Shown: positions 46,052 through 57,503, counted from the stretch's first letter. The stretch is 64,000 nucleotides of DNA from Hemibagrus wyckioides (GCF_019097595.1 NC_080726.1:18748205-18812204), one strand, 5' to 3'. Notes: a model not told the origin generated them from the letters alone. Translations and numbers: made by a program.

Positions 46052-46098
46052 GTATGATTAGTCCAGTTAAAGCCACTAAAATTTTTTATACCCTTCAC

Positions 46099-46257
46099 AT
46101 ATCTCCATCCAGATGAAGTGTTCATGGTGGAAATCAAGACTCTCCAGGGAATGTCCACCAGTCCTTGAACCCCCAGCTTGCGCTGGCAAGCAGGAGACAG
46201 CTGATCAAATGCAGTGTCGTCTAGACAAGTAAAAGTCTTCCAGTCGTCCTTGGATGT
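46099..46257 (-). CDS. Candidate internal exon, unidentified
   Basis: On the minus strand a strong acceptor (tcccttttacctttcag) precedes a 53-codon segment. It starts TSKDDWKTFTCLDDTAFDQL and contains PACQRKLG and DIPWRVLISTMN. A GTGAAG donor follows, so both ends are in phase 0. The frame stays open on either side (46021-46326). Residue composition is that of a globular protein, not low complexity. No family recognised; an old element's gene or chance are the alternatives. Confidence 0.3.
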
Positions 46258-46326
46258 CTGAAAGGTAAAAGGGACAGACGAGAGTAGGCTTCGGATATAG
46301 ATTTTTTTTGTTTCCTGGAATGTCAT

Positions 46327-46716
46327 TCAAAATATTAAATAAATAAAAGATTTTTGATTTAAAAATATACAAAGCAATAGGGTGCCATTAGATTTACACA
46401 TTTGGATGGTGACACTGTATGGTGGAAAGTAAGAAATTTTAATTTTAATTTTTGGGTTGACTTTTTTTCCAGCATTCAGCACAAATATCACTATTCAATT
46501 CTTTTTGAATTCGATTCTTCAACAAACACTGTCACAAAACAGCCTCAGAAATCTGGATATAATTTTTTTTTTCATTAAGTCTAAAGTAAAAAAAAATCTT
46601 CTAAAATACTGTCTAAAATACAAAATTTTTATTTATTATTTTTTTTAAACTAGTGCTTTGCCGTCTTCAGCTTAACTATGGGGTCATGTGATCCAGCTGT
46701 ACACATTGTGTGTATA
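46327..46716. other. AT-rich spacer
   Basis: Long T and A runs. Nothing recognised. Confidence 0.5.
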
Positions 46717-47330
46717 TACACTACTCACAAAGAGTTAAGGATATTTGGCTTTTGGGTGAAATTTATGGAAAATGTAAAAAGTTCACATTACAGTGATATT
46801 ATATCATGAAAGTAGCTCAGCTGATCCCATAGGTTTTCTATGGGATTCAGGTCTAGAGAAAGTGCAGGCCACTTCATTTGAGGTCCCCAGCCTCCAGCAG
46901 CCGTTCCCTAATGATGCGACCTCTGCATCTCTGTCGCAACCTGCTGATGACACTCTGTGACACTCTAAGCTCAGTGGCCACTTCCCTCTGAGAACATCCT
47001 GTTTGAAGCCTCGCAATGGTGAGGTACTGTTGATCAATTGTTTGGTGTCTTGGTCTCATGATGTCAAAATGTGAACAGCATGATGAAGAGGACTGTTTAA
47101 ATACCAATTCTAATTGAACCAGAAAATGTATTGGTCGATTCATGGATCAAACACCAGTTGTGAATTTTGCCGTTAGAGATTTTTGTCTCTTACCTTGTTA
47201 GAGAACAGCAAGTTATGCAAAAAGTACTGAAACACTGAACAGTTGGACATGTGCATTCAAAAGTGTAGAGAAGGTCAAATAAAGTTCACCTGTAAAAGTT
47301 ATAGTGCATTTTAGGTGCATCCCGAAATTT
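46717..47330 (-). mobile_element. Tc1-like transposon, mostly deleted
   Basis: Left end TACACTACTCACAAAGAGTT with TA repeats outside, typical of Tc1 terminal repeats. The right part resembles the 5' untranslated end, but the right terminal repeat is not found; the end at about 47330 is approximate. Confidence 0.7.
46812..47059 (-). pseudogene. Tc1 transposase: N-terminal HTH joined to C-terminal catalytic motif
   Basis: From the minus-strand start at 47059 the frame reads MRPRHQTIDQQYLTIARL and then CSQREVATELRVSQSVISRL, a helix-turn-helix of the paired-like DNA-binding domain. About 180 bp on, in another frame, comes KWPALSLDLNPIENLWDQL, containing the third catalytic Glu (LNPIEN). The whole region with the first two catalytic Asp is deleted. 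The product cannot be active. Confidence 0.75.
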
Positions 47331-48500
47331 CTCTGGAATGTCATCAAGAGGAAGATGGATGGTCACAAACCATCAAGCAAAGCTGAGCTGTTTGTGGTAT
47401 AAAGTTACCCAACAGTAATATGAAAAACTGGTGGAGAACATGGAGCCAAAACGCATGTCCTTTAAATATACACTCTAAATAACAATAGTTATATTTTGAA
47501 TTTAGGAGAAATATTGTCAGCTGTTCACAAAAAATGAAACAAAACTGTTCATCTCACCAATACATGTACCTGTACGAAAAAAAAACATAAGAAACTGATT
47601 ATTTTGCAGTGGTCTCTTATTTTTTTCCAGAGCTGTATATATATATATATAGCGAGAGAGAGAGTTAATGTAGGTTGTTGTGTATGTTTGAGAAATTTCA
47701 ATGTCATTTAGCAAGAACTATATAAAGAAAACAACTTCATTTTTCCAAAAAAAAAGTGTAAACTTAAGAGTTATGTAAAAGTCACTCACAGTGGTGTAGG
47801 ATCATGCAACATTGATTAACTCCTCTCTCAAAATACTTGAGCATTTTATTACCAGCAACAACAACAACTCCGGAAATAAAACCGGTGCAGCTGTAGAGAC
47901 AAGATCATCTAAAGCATCTCAGCAACATCCTCGACGCCAACTGAAAGACTTCACATCTCTCCTTATGAAAAGAAATAAAATGTTGATATCCACATCGAGT
48001 TTTTATTTTTTTTAACAAGCTGAATATAAAAACTGTTCTGCTATACCTTTTTTTTTTTTGAACTTAAACTCAATAAAATTGGGTCAATAGAAAGTCTATA
48101 AACCAACTCTGTTCAATTTGCCTTCAGGATAAGAAGAAAAAAACGAGGAATCTGTGTAGAAAAACATATTTAATTAAATTTTTTTTAAAGCTTTTTGTGT
48201 ACCAAAAAATATTTAGTCAAAAAGAATTTGCCTTGATCAGTGGAAAATTTTCAATTAAAAATTGTATTATGTAGTAAGAATGAATAATAAGAGTGAATTT
48301 ATTTTAAAGTGGGGTGTTAAAATCTTTTTATTTTTTATGGTAATAAAGTGCAAACAGCATGATATATTGAGACTATATCTTGGCATGCTCTGTGCTCTTT
48401 CGTAATGTCTTTTTATATGACTTATTGACCAAGGAATTCTTTGTTTCAATTGAATAAACATTATGTTGAGTGACCTCTGCCACCACCTCTGTTGACATCT
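47331..48500. other. AT-rich spacer with a possible short exon
   Basis: TA tract at 47636-47652 and many A/T runs. A plus-strand open stretch at 47797-47968 (LKILEHFITSNNNNSGNK then QQHPRRQLKDFTSLLMK) looks protein-like but has only a weak acceptor. It may belong with the candidates at 45941 or 50103. Confidence 0.35.
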
Positions 48501-48504
48501 TTGA

Positions 48505-50100
48505 TGTCAAGATTCAAGAAGCTTTATTGTCATTTCAACCACATATAGCTGGCATAGTACATAGTGAAATGAAACAACGTTCTCCTGGACATGGTGCTAC
48601 ATAAACATACAAGATAGAGTTCAAACACAAAAAAACAACACAGAGCTAGGACAGAAAGTTCATCCAAGCCACATAAAGTGAAAAGTGTGCAGCTAGATGC
48701 AAACAAAGCAACGACAAGACAGTGCAAAAATAATAAATACAAAAAAGACAACACAAAAACTCAGGACATTTAGCACCAAAAAAATAGAAAAAGAATGTGC
48801 AATGAAATGTAAATGAAATGTAATAAAATGAGATGTATTGTGCAAAAATACAACAAACAACAAAAAACAACATGTACTGTGCAAAAATACAATATAGCAG
48901 CAATTGAGGTAGTGCAAAATAGAAATAAACATAAATATAAATATAGCAGCAGATGAAAAACACAGGGGTTGAGGTAGTGCAATAAGTATTGAACAATATA
49001 AGTTATGTGTGTGTGTGTGTGTGTGTGTCCACACAGGTGAGAGAGAGAGAGAGAGTGTGTGTGTGTGTGTATATGTGTGTGAGAGACAGAGAGTTATGTA
49101 CAGTTCAGTCCTGAGTGTGTGTGTGAGTGAGAGAGAGAGAGTTTTGTACAGTTCAGTCCGGGGTGTTGAGAAGCCTGATGGCTTGAGGAAAGAAACTGTT
49201 ACACAGTCTGGTTGTAAGGGCCCGAATGCTCCAGTACCTCTTTCCAGATGGCAGGAGGGTGAAGAGTGTGTGTGAGGGGTGTGTGGGGTCATCCACAATG
49301 CTGTTAGCTTTGCGGTTGCAGCATGTAATGTAAATGTCCTTGATAGAGGGGAGAGAGACTCTGATGATCTTCTCAGCTGTCCTCACTATCCGCTGAAGGG
49401 TCTTGCGATCTGAGACGGTGCAATTCCCAATCCAGGCAGTGATGCAGCTGCTCAGGACGCTCTCGATTGTTCCTCTGTAGAACACAGTCAGGATCGGGGG
49501 AGGAAGATGGGCTTTCCTCAGCCTCCTCAGGAAGTAGAGGCACTGCTGAGCTTTCTTGGTGATGGAGCTGGTGTTGAGTGACCAGGTGAAGTTCTCTGCC
49601 AGATGAACACCAAGGAATTTGGTGCTCTTGACGATCTCCACAGAGGATCCGTCGATGGACAGCGGAGAATGGTCACTCTGTGCTCTCCTGAAGTCAACAA
49701 CCATCTCTTTAGCCTTGTCGACATTCAGAGACAGATTGTTGGCTCTACACCATGCTGTTAGCTGTTGCACCTCCTCTCTGTAAGCTGACTCGTTGTTCTT
49801 GCTGATGAGACCCACCACGGTCATGTCATCGGTGAATTTGACGATGTGGTTGGATCTGTGCATTGCTGCACAGTCGTGAGTCAGCAGAGTGAACAGCAGT
49901 GGACTGAGCACACAGCCCTGAGGAGCTCTAGTGCTCAGTGTGGTGGTGCTGGAAATGCTGTTCCCGATCCGGACTGACTGAGGTCTCCCAGTCAGAAAAT
50001 CCAGGATCCAGCTGCAGAGAGAGGTGTTCAGGCCCAGCAGGCTCAGCTTCTCAATCAGTCCATCATTAATGTCATCAATAATGTCCATCATTAATGCCAT
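48505..50100 (-). mobile_element. 5'-truncated L2/CR1-type LINE
   Basis: The minus strand carries the C-terminal two-thirds of a reverse transcriptase, then about 650 bp of 3' UTR with a GT/GA microsatellite (49005-49140). It ends in a tail with TGAAATGACAATAAAGCTTC near 48520. The 5' end stops abruptly at about 50100. Clade (L2, CR1 or Rex1) is from pattern memory. Confidence 0.85.
49153..50100 (-). pseudogene. LINE reverse transcriptase, C-terminal 315 residues
   Basis: Copies LINE RNA into DNA at a nicked target. The frame is open throughout to a natural end ([13 protein letters not shown]). RT motifs in order: [16 protein letters not shown] (about residues 31-46), [14 protein letters not shown] (59-72) and the catalytic loop [11 protein letters not shown] (88-98). 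[17 protein letters not shown] follows at about 120-136, and [12 protein letters not shown] at about 162-173. The usual FADD or YADD is FTDD here, an Ala-to-Thr change at a normally fixed position. The endonuclease domain and first RT motifs are lost by truncation. No internal stop suggests fairly recent insertion. Confidence 0.85.
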
Positions 50101-50102
50101 TT

Positions 50103-50264
50103 GTTACCCATGGATATTGCTCATATACAGTAGATGATGACAAAGAACACGTCTTTGGTTTGTATGAATACTCCCTGTCTGTCTTAAACTCCGAAAAAGC
50201 ATCGTTACTCGAATCCTGTTTGTGGTCCTCTTGGCACTACTTTTTCCCTGATATCAGCTTGGAG
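50103..50264 (+). other. Open protein-like segment beside the LINE 5' junction
   Basis: The plus strand is open for 54 codons directly from the LINE edge: [20 protein letters not shown], then YEYSLSVLNSEKASLLESCL. It stops at 50265. Composition is that of a coding exon, but there is no recognised domain. The LINE may have inserted in or beside it. Confidence 0.3.
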
Positions 50265-50464
50265 TAGTGGACAGCATGAACCGGACTTCTCAAAAAGTGA
50301 GTCTAAAAGAAAATTCTAATTCAAAGGAAAATTCTATCACAGCATCATGCAGGAAGCTCATTCTTAACAGTTCTTCAACACCACATGACAAACAAAATCT
50401 GAAGTTTAGAAGCAAAAGCAGAGAACACCCTAAAGATCTTCAGATGGTGTTTCCTCTAGGGTGA
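50258..50464 (+). CDS. Candidate terminal exon, unidentified
   Basis: The acceptor-like 'tactttttccctgatatcag' at 50238-50257 is followed by an open frame. It reads LGVVDSMNRTSQKVSLKENS and later KQNLKFRSKSREHPKDLQMV, ending FPLG and TGA (50462-50464). The protein is Ser/Asn/Lys-rich and would be disordered. A polyadenylation signal AATAAA at 50751-50756 would fit a 3' UTR of about 300 bp. I do not recognise the gene; it may be a pseudogene because the segment before it (50103-50264) is in another frame. Confidence 0.3.
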   Translation, partial: LGVVDSMNRTSQKVSLKENSNSKENSITASCRKLILNSSSTPHDKQNLKFRSKSREHPKDLQMVFPLG

Positions 50465-50750
50465 GATCTTGGTCCTGTTGAGTTTTCTGCGCAAAATTTC
50501 TCAGATACTTTCATCCGTCAGTAGATGCCGGTCCATCAGGGTGTGAAAATCAGTGTTTCAGAACTTTCAGTATCTTTATGATAACATGTTTTCTAGTTTT
50601 CACACCTCACCCTGTACAATCCAAATGCTACATGCTCTCTAGTAAGTAAATGCCCTGCCATCAGGGCATGTATTTACTTGATGTTACCTTGTTCCTGCTG
50701 TGTGTTTTTTTTCCTGCTTGTTCCCCGTTTTCAACCAACGCTTGGTGGAG

Positions 50751-50756
50751 AATAAA
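50751..50756 (+). terminator. Possible polyadenylation signal
   Basis: AATAAA, 287 bp after the stop codon of the 50258-50464 candidate exon. By itself this hexamer is common by chance. Confidence 0.25.
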
Positions 50757-50779
50757 TTCTTATAGCTGATTCATTTTAT

Positions 50780-51960
50780 GCGACCTTTATTTGGAATGTT
50801 TTACGAACATTGGTCTGTTCAGTGCTGGAATTTTTTTTTTTTTTACCTCAGACTGATCGAGAACTTCAGAAGAAGAAACTTCGAAGAAATCTGACGAGCT
50901 ACTGAGCGGCACTAAGAGCATCTACATTCTCCAAGGAAATAACGCTGTTATTGTGTGAAAATCATCTTCACAACCAGTCACTAAGTGCTTGCATGTTTTC
51001 CAGACACTTTAATGCTGGACAAAATTCATTCTTAGTCTACAGCATGTTCAAAGCAGGACCCTTTTTCTTTTTTTTTTGGTAAAATTCCTAAAATAATGCT
51101 CAACCGTATGACATTAACCAAAAATTCAGTTACATTAAAATTCCAGACAAAAGACAGAACTGACAACATGCACAAATTAGCTTTTTTTTTTATTTTTTAT
51201 TTCCCCTAAACTCTCAGGACTGATGTAAGCTCATGATGCGAGATTTAGTTTCCTCCAGCATCCCTAAAGGAATTACAGCATCATGCAATAACATGGCAAT
51301 GTGAAGGAGTTTGTGTTTTTAAATGATGTTTCAGTGAACTCCATTTCAGTACAAGTTATATTCTCAACGGGAAAGAAGAAAAAAAAACACTACTACGGAA
51401 TAAAAAAAAAGGAAATAATACGAAATCATGCAGCAAAAACAAATACACACACACACACACACCATTCCAGTGTACTTAATTGTGTTCTTATAAATATATA
51501 GCAGCGTTTAACCAAAATGTCCAATTTATTTATGTATTTATTTATTTATACATACATATAATTCTTTGGAGGCGGGGCTTAATCACATTCACGGGTTGTG
51601 TTCTAAACCATAGATCATTACACACTGCATTTCTGTAAATGCAGGTTTGAAAACGTTGGCTGTAAATAACACACTCATGCTGTCGACCCTATTCCACATA
51701 CACAAGCTCACGGAGGCCTGGGATTGGCTGATGTCACTGTGATTGACAGGACAGAGAAACTCTGGATAATTTCTCCCTTTGTACTTTTAAGAAATAAGGA
51801 GTTGATTAAATTAGAAGTTAAAATGCAAAAGAGAAAAATCCTTTCAGTCTTTGCATTTATTTTCTTCTGCATCTTACTCTACACTCACTTGCTTTTTCAT
51901 TATTTTCCATAATTTTTTTTCTTTCACCCCTGAGTACAGTTTGGTCTCAGCAATGTAGAG
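50780..51960. other. AT-rich spacer
   Basis: Contains a CA tract at 51447-51462 and TTTA repeats near 51527-51548. No gene. Confidence 0.5.
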
Positions 51961-51976
51961 ACATTACTGCAGTCTG

Positions 51977-52043
51977 TGTGTGTGTGTGTGAGAGAGAGAA
52001 TTTGTGTGTGAGGGAGAGAGATAGAAATTGAGTGTGTGTGTGT

Positions 52044-52125
<82 letters not shown>

Positions 52126-52224
52126 AATTGCTGTTTTGATTTTCATTACTGCTTCTGAGGCAGTTATGCAGTCAAACCCCAACACACACAAACTCTCTCT
52201 TTCTCTTTCTCTCTCTCTCTCTCT

Positions 52225-52260
<36 letters not shown>
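51977..52260. repeat. GT/GA, (GATA)n and CT-CA microsatellites
   Basis: (GATA) runs 52044-52124, about 20 units, flanked on both sides by ATAGAAATTG. CT then CA tracts lie at 52196-52258. Confidence 0.95.
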
Positions 52261-52262
<2 letters not shown>

Positions 52263-52403
52263 ATTGGTCTATTGGTCATCCAATCACAGATACACAATTG
52301 TGTCCATCTATACATTGTGACACACACATACAGTAGAAAGAAAAACACTACAAAATAGAAAATAGATGAAATTCCCCGATTAGGAATGAATGAAAGAACT
52401 ACA

Positions 52404-52545
<142 letters not shown>

Positions 52546-53130
52546 ACAAAATGTTACACAGCTCGAAGTCTACACTTTCTTTTAAACTCGAATCTTTTCT
52601 TCATTCCTCCATCAGTGTGAGCTCAGCGTTTCCTGCACATCTACACACACATTTTCATTTTCATTAAAAGCTCACATCAAAACAAAACTGGCCTCTCGTC
52701 TGATCTGATCTGATCCCCGAAACCTTTTAAGAGCTAATGGAGAAACCGGGCTGTTCTGCAAATACCTGTCTGACACACACACAGGTTAAATGTCCGAGGA
52801 GTGTGTAATCACTTGCTGCTTGTCTCTTTGTAAAGGTCAGTAGTGAGTTTTTAAAATGCCTCAACTTCACTCTTAAGGCACACACACACACACTCACACT
52901 GAGTGTGTGTTAAAACGACAACACAACACATTTTGTAGGCTACTGACAACACAGCAGATAATCACACAGTTCTGCATCTCATAAACACACAACATTGTGT
53001 GTGTGTGTGTTGTCCGACTACATAACTCCATCGGAAGCTATAATCAAGAAATTCAAACCAGCAATTTCTGTCACACGCACACACACATGAGAGTGGAGAA
53101 AATTTTTTGTAGGCCACTGACATAACACAG
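52546..53130. other. Spacer with short CA/GT tracts
   Basis: Nothing recognisable apart from short microsatellites. Confidence 0.5.
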
Positions 53131-53139
53131 AATTTATTC

Positions 53140-53140
<1 letters not shown>

Positions 53141-53182
<42 letters not shown>
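53141..53182 (+). repeat. (GA)n microsatellite
   Basis: About 20 GA units. Confidence 0.95.
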
Positions 53183-53185
<3 letters not shown>

Positions 53186-53434
53186 CTACAAGATTCTAGA
53201 ACTTATTGCACTCTGTGGATGTGAGGTCTGGGTCCTGCTCCCAAACCAAGAGCTCACTAAATGGTAAAAACAGCCAACAGAAACCCTGGAGGCAGAAATC
53301 TGAGGAAAGAAAATACAAGTTCAACAAAAAGAAAACAACAAAATAAATAATAATAAAAATTCTGCTAGTGATCCAAAGGCCCTCCATCACCAAGCCCTAA
53401 GATTCCCAGAGAAGATTCTAGAGAGAACCCACCA

Positions 53435-53570
53435 CTGCTGCCCCCTCCCCCTCCCCTCCCCCTCCTCCTCCCCCTCCTCCTCCTCCTCCCCCTCCTCCTC
53501 CTCCTCCCCCTCCTCCTCCACCTCTGCCACCTCTTCCCCCTCCTCCTCCTCCTCCTCCTCCAGTGGGTCT
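53435..53570 (-). repeat. (CCT)n / CCCTCC tract, G-rich on minus strand
   Basis: Mixed CCT, CCCCCT and CCTCCT repeats. The minus strand carries many G runs of three to five in close spacing, the pattern that can form G-quadruplexes. The Arg/Gly-rich frame on the minus strand is compositional. Confidence 0.85.
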
Positions 53571-55490
53571 TACAGCCGACTTTACATTCCAAAATATCTC
53601 CAGCCAAAAACACAGAACAAAACCCAGACAGAACGAATCTAATGACTGGACAGAAGGAAACAGCTCACCAAAGCTGCATAGAATGTAATCCGTCTTTGAA
53701 CAGAACTGAACTCAGTGAAAGAACCTGAGCAGAGTGGAACATGTGGATAATAAAACAGATCACTGGACACTGGTTTACTTTCTTTCTTATTGCTATAATT
53801 TTAGTGATCTGGAGCTTGGCTTCAAGACATTGGTAATGCGGGTGTGTGTGTGTGTCTTATGCATGCATTATTTAATACATGCCCAGTGGTAATATGTAGA
53901 ACTGACCAGGACTGAACATCATATAGGTGCAACATGAGAGTGTGTGTGTAAGACAGATTATTGAATGCATACATAAGTTCCATGCATGCTCCGGTTTCCA
54001 TGACAACCAGAAGAGAAGAGAAACTCATTACACATTTTTTTCTTTTTTCTAATGATTATATACGTCGCTCTGATGATGACACCAAGAAACACTGATTAGA
54101 GAGAGAAAGAGAGAGACAAGGGAGAAAGAGAGAGACAGAAAGAGACAGAGAGACAAGGGAGAAAGAGAGAGACAAAGAGAGCTAGCAGGACAGACCCGAG
54201 AGACAGACCAAGGTAGAGAGGGAGACAAAAGGAGAGAGAGAAATAAAAGAGACAATGAAAGTGAGACAGTGTGTGTGTGTGAGTATGAGTGAGAGAGAGA
54301 AAGAGGGGGAGAAAGTGAGACCCTGTGTGTGTGTGTTAAAAATGGTACAGTACTGGTGATTAATGGAGGTCAGTAATTCCAGTAATATTGATTTAACAGT
54401 GTTTACTGCTAATTACCTGAACTGCAGGAGGAAAGGATAATGTTGGTGTTGTGTCTTGTGTTATACGTGATTTAAAAGCTGCTCAATTCAAACATATGAC
54501 ACTGTTTAATTACAAAAAACAGGGCGGGGTCAGACGAGACACACACTGTAACCATGACGAATAAGTTTTTTGCTTTGTATCTTGTATCTATTCTTTAAAG
54601 TGCTTAAACACAAGGGTGGGGTTATACATGCAGGGGCGTGGTTACATACAATGGATTCCACCAAATACTGAGGACTCATCCTGCACTTCTACAGGTTTTG
54701 GTATTTGGTATTAGTTTGGTAAAGTCTCTTAATTCTCAGTCAGAATGTTGAAATTGAGGCAGTTCCTCTCTCACCACACACAAGTGTGTTCTTACAAGCA
54801 CAATGCGTAATCTCTTCCCAGTTTGAACAAGTCATCCTTTTTGACAGTCGCGCAGCTGAGAAAGATAACCGAAAGCAAAATTTGAAATTCAGCAATTTTT
54901 TGTTATCACACAAATCCGCTTTGCAGAGTCGGAGTCCATTTTCATTCCGCATCATGGTGTCCTGTGCTTCACAAGGTTTTTTTTCTTCCCTTCAGTGATT
55001 TTTTTAAACTTACTATTGAAGCCCCATTTGCAGGAATATATTAATACCACACAAAAAAGGAAGAAAAACAGCTATTTTTCAAAATCACCATCACAGTCCA
55101 TTTGCTGGCTGTGTTAAAGTGTGTTAAATGTCTGTTTTTATCTAGCTATCATTAGACAAGGACAAAGAGAAGGAGAAAAAGTGTGTGTGTCTGAGTGTGT
55201 GTCAATGCTGATCCAGTTTTTGTTGGAATATATCGGATTTGCAGTCAAAAAGAATAAAATGTTTTTTTTTTTAGCAGGAAGACATCAGTCCTTTGGTCGA
55301 ATTAGGTTTTAATGCAGCTCATACCTGCTCTGATTACCTGCAACAGCAGCGTGTGGCATTTGTTTCTATGGTAACAGTCAAGTCAACGTTCACTGCAAGC
55401 TCAGATCAGATCAGAATCAGATTTCAGTGGCCAACAAAAAGAAATGTCAGATTCAGCACTCTAATGCCACATGAGGAGAAAGATTAAGGT
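53571..55490. other. Spacer with purine-rich block
   Basis: AGAGAC-rich purine sequence at 54095-54320, GT tracts at 53840 and 54325. Otherwise unique with no coding support. Confidence 0.5.
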
Positions 55491-55494
55491 TAAT

Positions 55495-56225
55495 GAGATG
55501 AATTCGTTGACTCTTAGTCAGCTCTTAGTCGTGACCAAATGATTCAGTGATTCAAACACTGACCTGCTGCAGCGACCCTTGGCTATGAACAAAAGTTTCA
55601 ATGATTGAAATACCAACTTGATGAACTCATGAGAATCAGATCTCGAACGTGACGGAAAAGAATCACAGATTCGAAGAAAGAAATAGCCATTTTATTTGTC
55701 ACATATACATTACAGCACAATGAAATTCTTTCTTCGCATATCCCGTCCTTGGAGGGCCCCTGGATCAGAGAGGGTTAAGGGCCCAATGGTGGCAACTTAG
55801 CAGTGCTAGGGCTTGAACCCCCGATCTTCCAGTCAACGACCCAGAGCCTTAACCACTTGGGCCCCACCGCCCGAAAGATTTACAGATTCAAATTCTGACC
55901 CACTGCATGAGAGACCAGTGAATGTCAGCCATGACCAAGATGATTCACTGATCCAAACGCTGACCAGCTAAATGAAAGGTGAACACATTTCTGTCATGAC
56001 CAAACTGATTCAAACATGGAATTGATGAATAAAAATGACTGAATTTGAGTCATGACCAAAATGATTCACTGATTCAAACATTAACCAGCTGAATGAAAGA
56101 AGAATGGATCAGTTATTACCTTAGTGATTCACTGATACAAACACAGACCTGATTAATGATAGAGGAGCGAATGAGGAAAAATGAGCGAATGTGAAATCAT
56201 GACAAAGATTCACTGACCTGCTGAA
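55495..56225 (+). repeat. Degenerate GATTCACTGATTCAAAC array, left part
   Basis: Units of about 60-75 bp with (A/C)CAAA(A/T)TGATTCA(C/G)TGATTCAAAC and ACTGACC(T/A)GCTGAATGAA. A tRNA-SINE (55682-55872) lies inside it, and the Tc1 cluster separates it from similar sequence at 59090-59265. Confidence 0.7.
55682..55872 (-). mobile_element. tRNA-derived SINE with LINE-like tail, copy 1
   Basis: On the minus strand the A-box region is CCCAAGTGGTTAAGGC and the B-box region GGTTCAAGCCC, like a tRNA-Leu or Ser head. The tail reads GTATATGTGACAAATAAAAT. Flanked by GAAAGA at 55676-55681 and 55873-55878. It is shorter than the 60981 copy through an internal deletion. Confidence 0.75.
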
Positions 56226-56245
56226 ATAAACTAGAAAAAAAATAT

Positions 56246-56248
<3 letters not shown>

Positions 56249-56285
<37 letters not shown>
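56249..56285. repeat. (TA)n next to Tc1 copy A
   Basis: TA repeats just outside the left end of the element, followed by TACA units. Tc1 elements target TA. Confidence 0.9.
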
Positions 56286-56289
<4 letters not shown>

Positions 56290-56301
56290 CATACATACAC
56301 A

Positions 56302-57421
56302 CACTATATTGCCAAAAGTATTCGCTCACCCATCCAAATAATCAGAATCAGGTGTTCCAATCACTTCCATGGCCACAGGTATATAAAATCAAGCACCTAG
56401 GCATGCAGACTGTTTTTACAAACATTTGTGAAAGAATGGGTCGCTCTCAGGAGCTCAGTGAATTCCAGCGTGGAACTGTGATAGGATGCCACCTGTGCAA
56501 CAAATCCAGTCGTGAAATTTCCTCGCTCCTAAATATTCCACAGTCAACTGTCAGCTGTATTATAAGAACGTGGAAGTGTTTGGGAACGACAGTAACTCAG
56601 CCACGACGTGGTAGGCCACGTAAACTGACGGAGCGGGGTCGGCGGATGCTGAGGCGCATAGTGCGAAGAGGTCGCCAACTTTCTGCAGAGTCAATCGCTA
56701 CAGACCTCCAAACTTCATGTGGCCTTCAGATTAGCTCAAGAACAGTGCAGAGAGCTTCATGGAATGGGTTTCCATGGCCGAGCAGCTGCATCCAAGCCAT
56801 ACATCACCAAGTGCAATGCAAAGCGTCGGATGCAGTGGTGTAAAGTACGCCGCCACTGGACTCTAGAGCAGTGGAGACACGTTCTCTGGAGTGACGAATC
56901 GCGCTTCTCCATCTGGCAATCTGATGGACGAGTCTGGGTTTGGCAGTTGCCAGGAGAACGGTACTTGTCTGACTGCATTGTGCCAAGTGTAAAGTTTGGT
57001 GGAGGGGGGATTATGGTGTGGGGTTGTTTTTCAGGAGCTGGGCTTGGCCCCTTAGTTCCAGTGAAAGGAACTCTGAATGCTTCAGCGTACCAAGACATTT
57101 TGGACAATTCCATGCTCCCAACTTTGTGGGAACAGTTTGGAGCTGGCCCCTTCCTCTTCCAACATGACTGTGCACCAGTGCACAAAGCAAGGTCCATAAA
57201 GACATGGATGACAGAGTCTGGTGTGGATGAACTTGACTGGCCTGCACAGAGTCCTGACCTCAACCCGATAGAACACCTTTGGGATGAATTAGAGCGGAGA
57301 CTGAGAGCCAGGCCTTCTCGTCCAACATCAGTGTGTGACCTCACATTAGGAATTAGGAATGGGATGTCAGTTAGGTTCATATGCGAGTCAAGGCAGGTGA
57401 GCAAATACTTTTGGCAATATA

Positions 57422-57424
<3 letters not shown>
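56302..57424 (+). mobile_element. Tc1-like transposon, copy A
   Basis: Left end CACTATATTGCCAAAAGTAT and right end ACTTTTGGCAATATAGTG are perfect inverted ends. The right subterminal region has TGCGAGTCAAGGCAGGTGAG. Compared with copy B, about 165 bp before the right end are deleted. Confidence 0.95.
56436..57345 (+). pseudogene. Tc1 transposase, copy A, frameshifted and truncated
   Basis: Start ATG at 56436 gives [20 protein letters not shown], followed by the N-terminal helix-turn-helix region and the GRPRK motif. A 2-bp loss relative to copy B at about 56748 shifts the frame. The catalytic domain continues in the other frame with [11 protein letters not shown] (first Asp), [12 protein letters not shown] (second Asp) and [18 protein letters not shown] (Glu, DD34E spacing). 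At 57345 the internal deletion removes the last 37 or so codons and fuses the gene to the right terminal region. Confidence 0.9.

Positions 57425-57500
<76 letters not shown>
57425..57500. repeat. (TA)n between Tc1 copy A and the fold-back element
   Basis: About 38 TA units; probably an expanded TA target site. Confidence 0.95.

Positions 57501-57503
<3 letters not shown>

Noticed and set aside
53365..53613. Arg/Gly-rich frame resembling an RGG protein
   Set aside because: It comes entirely from the CCT tract.
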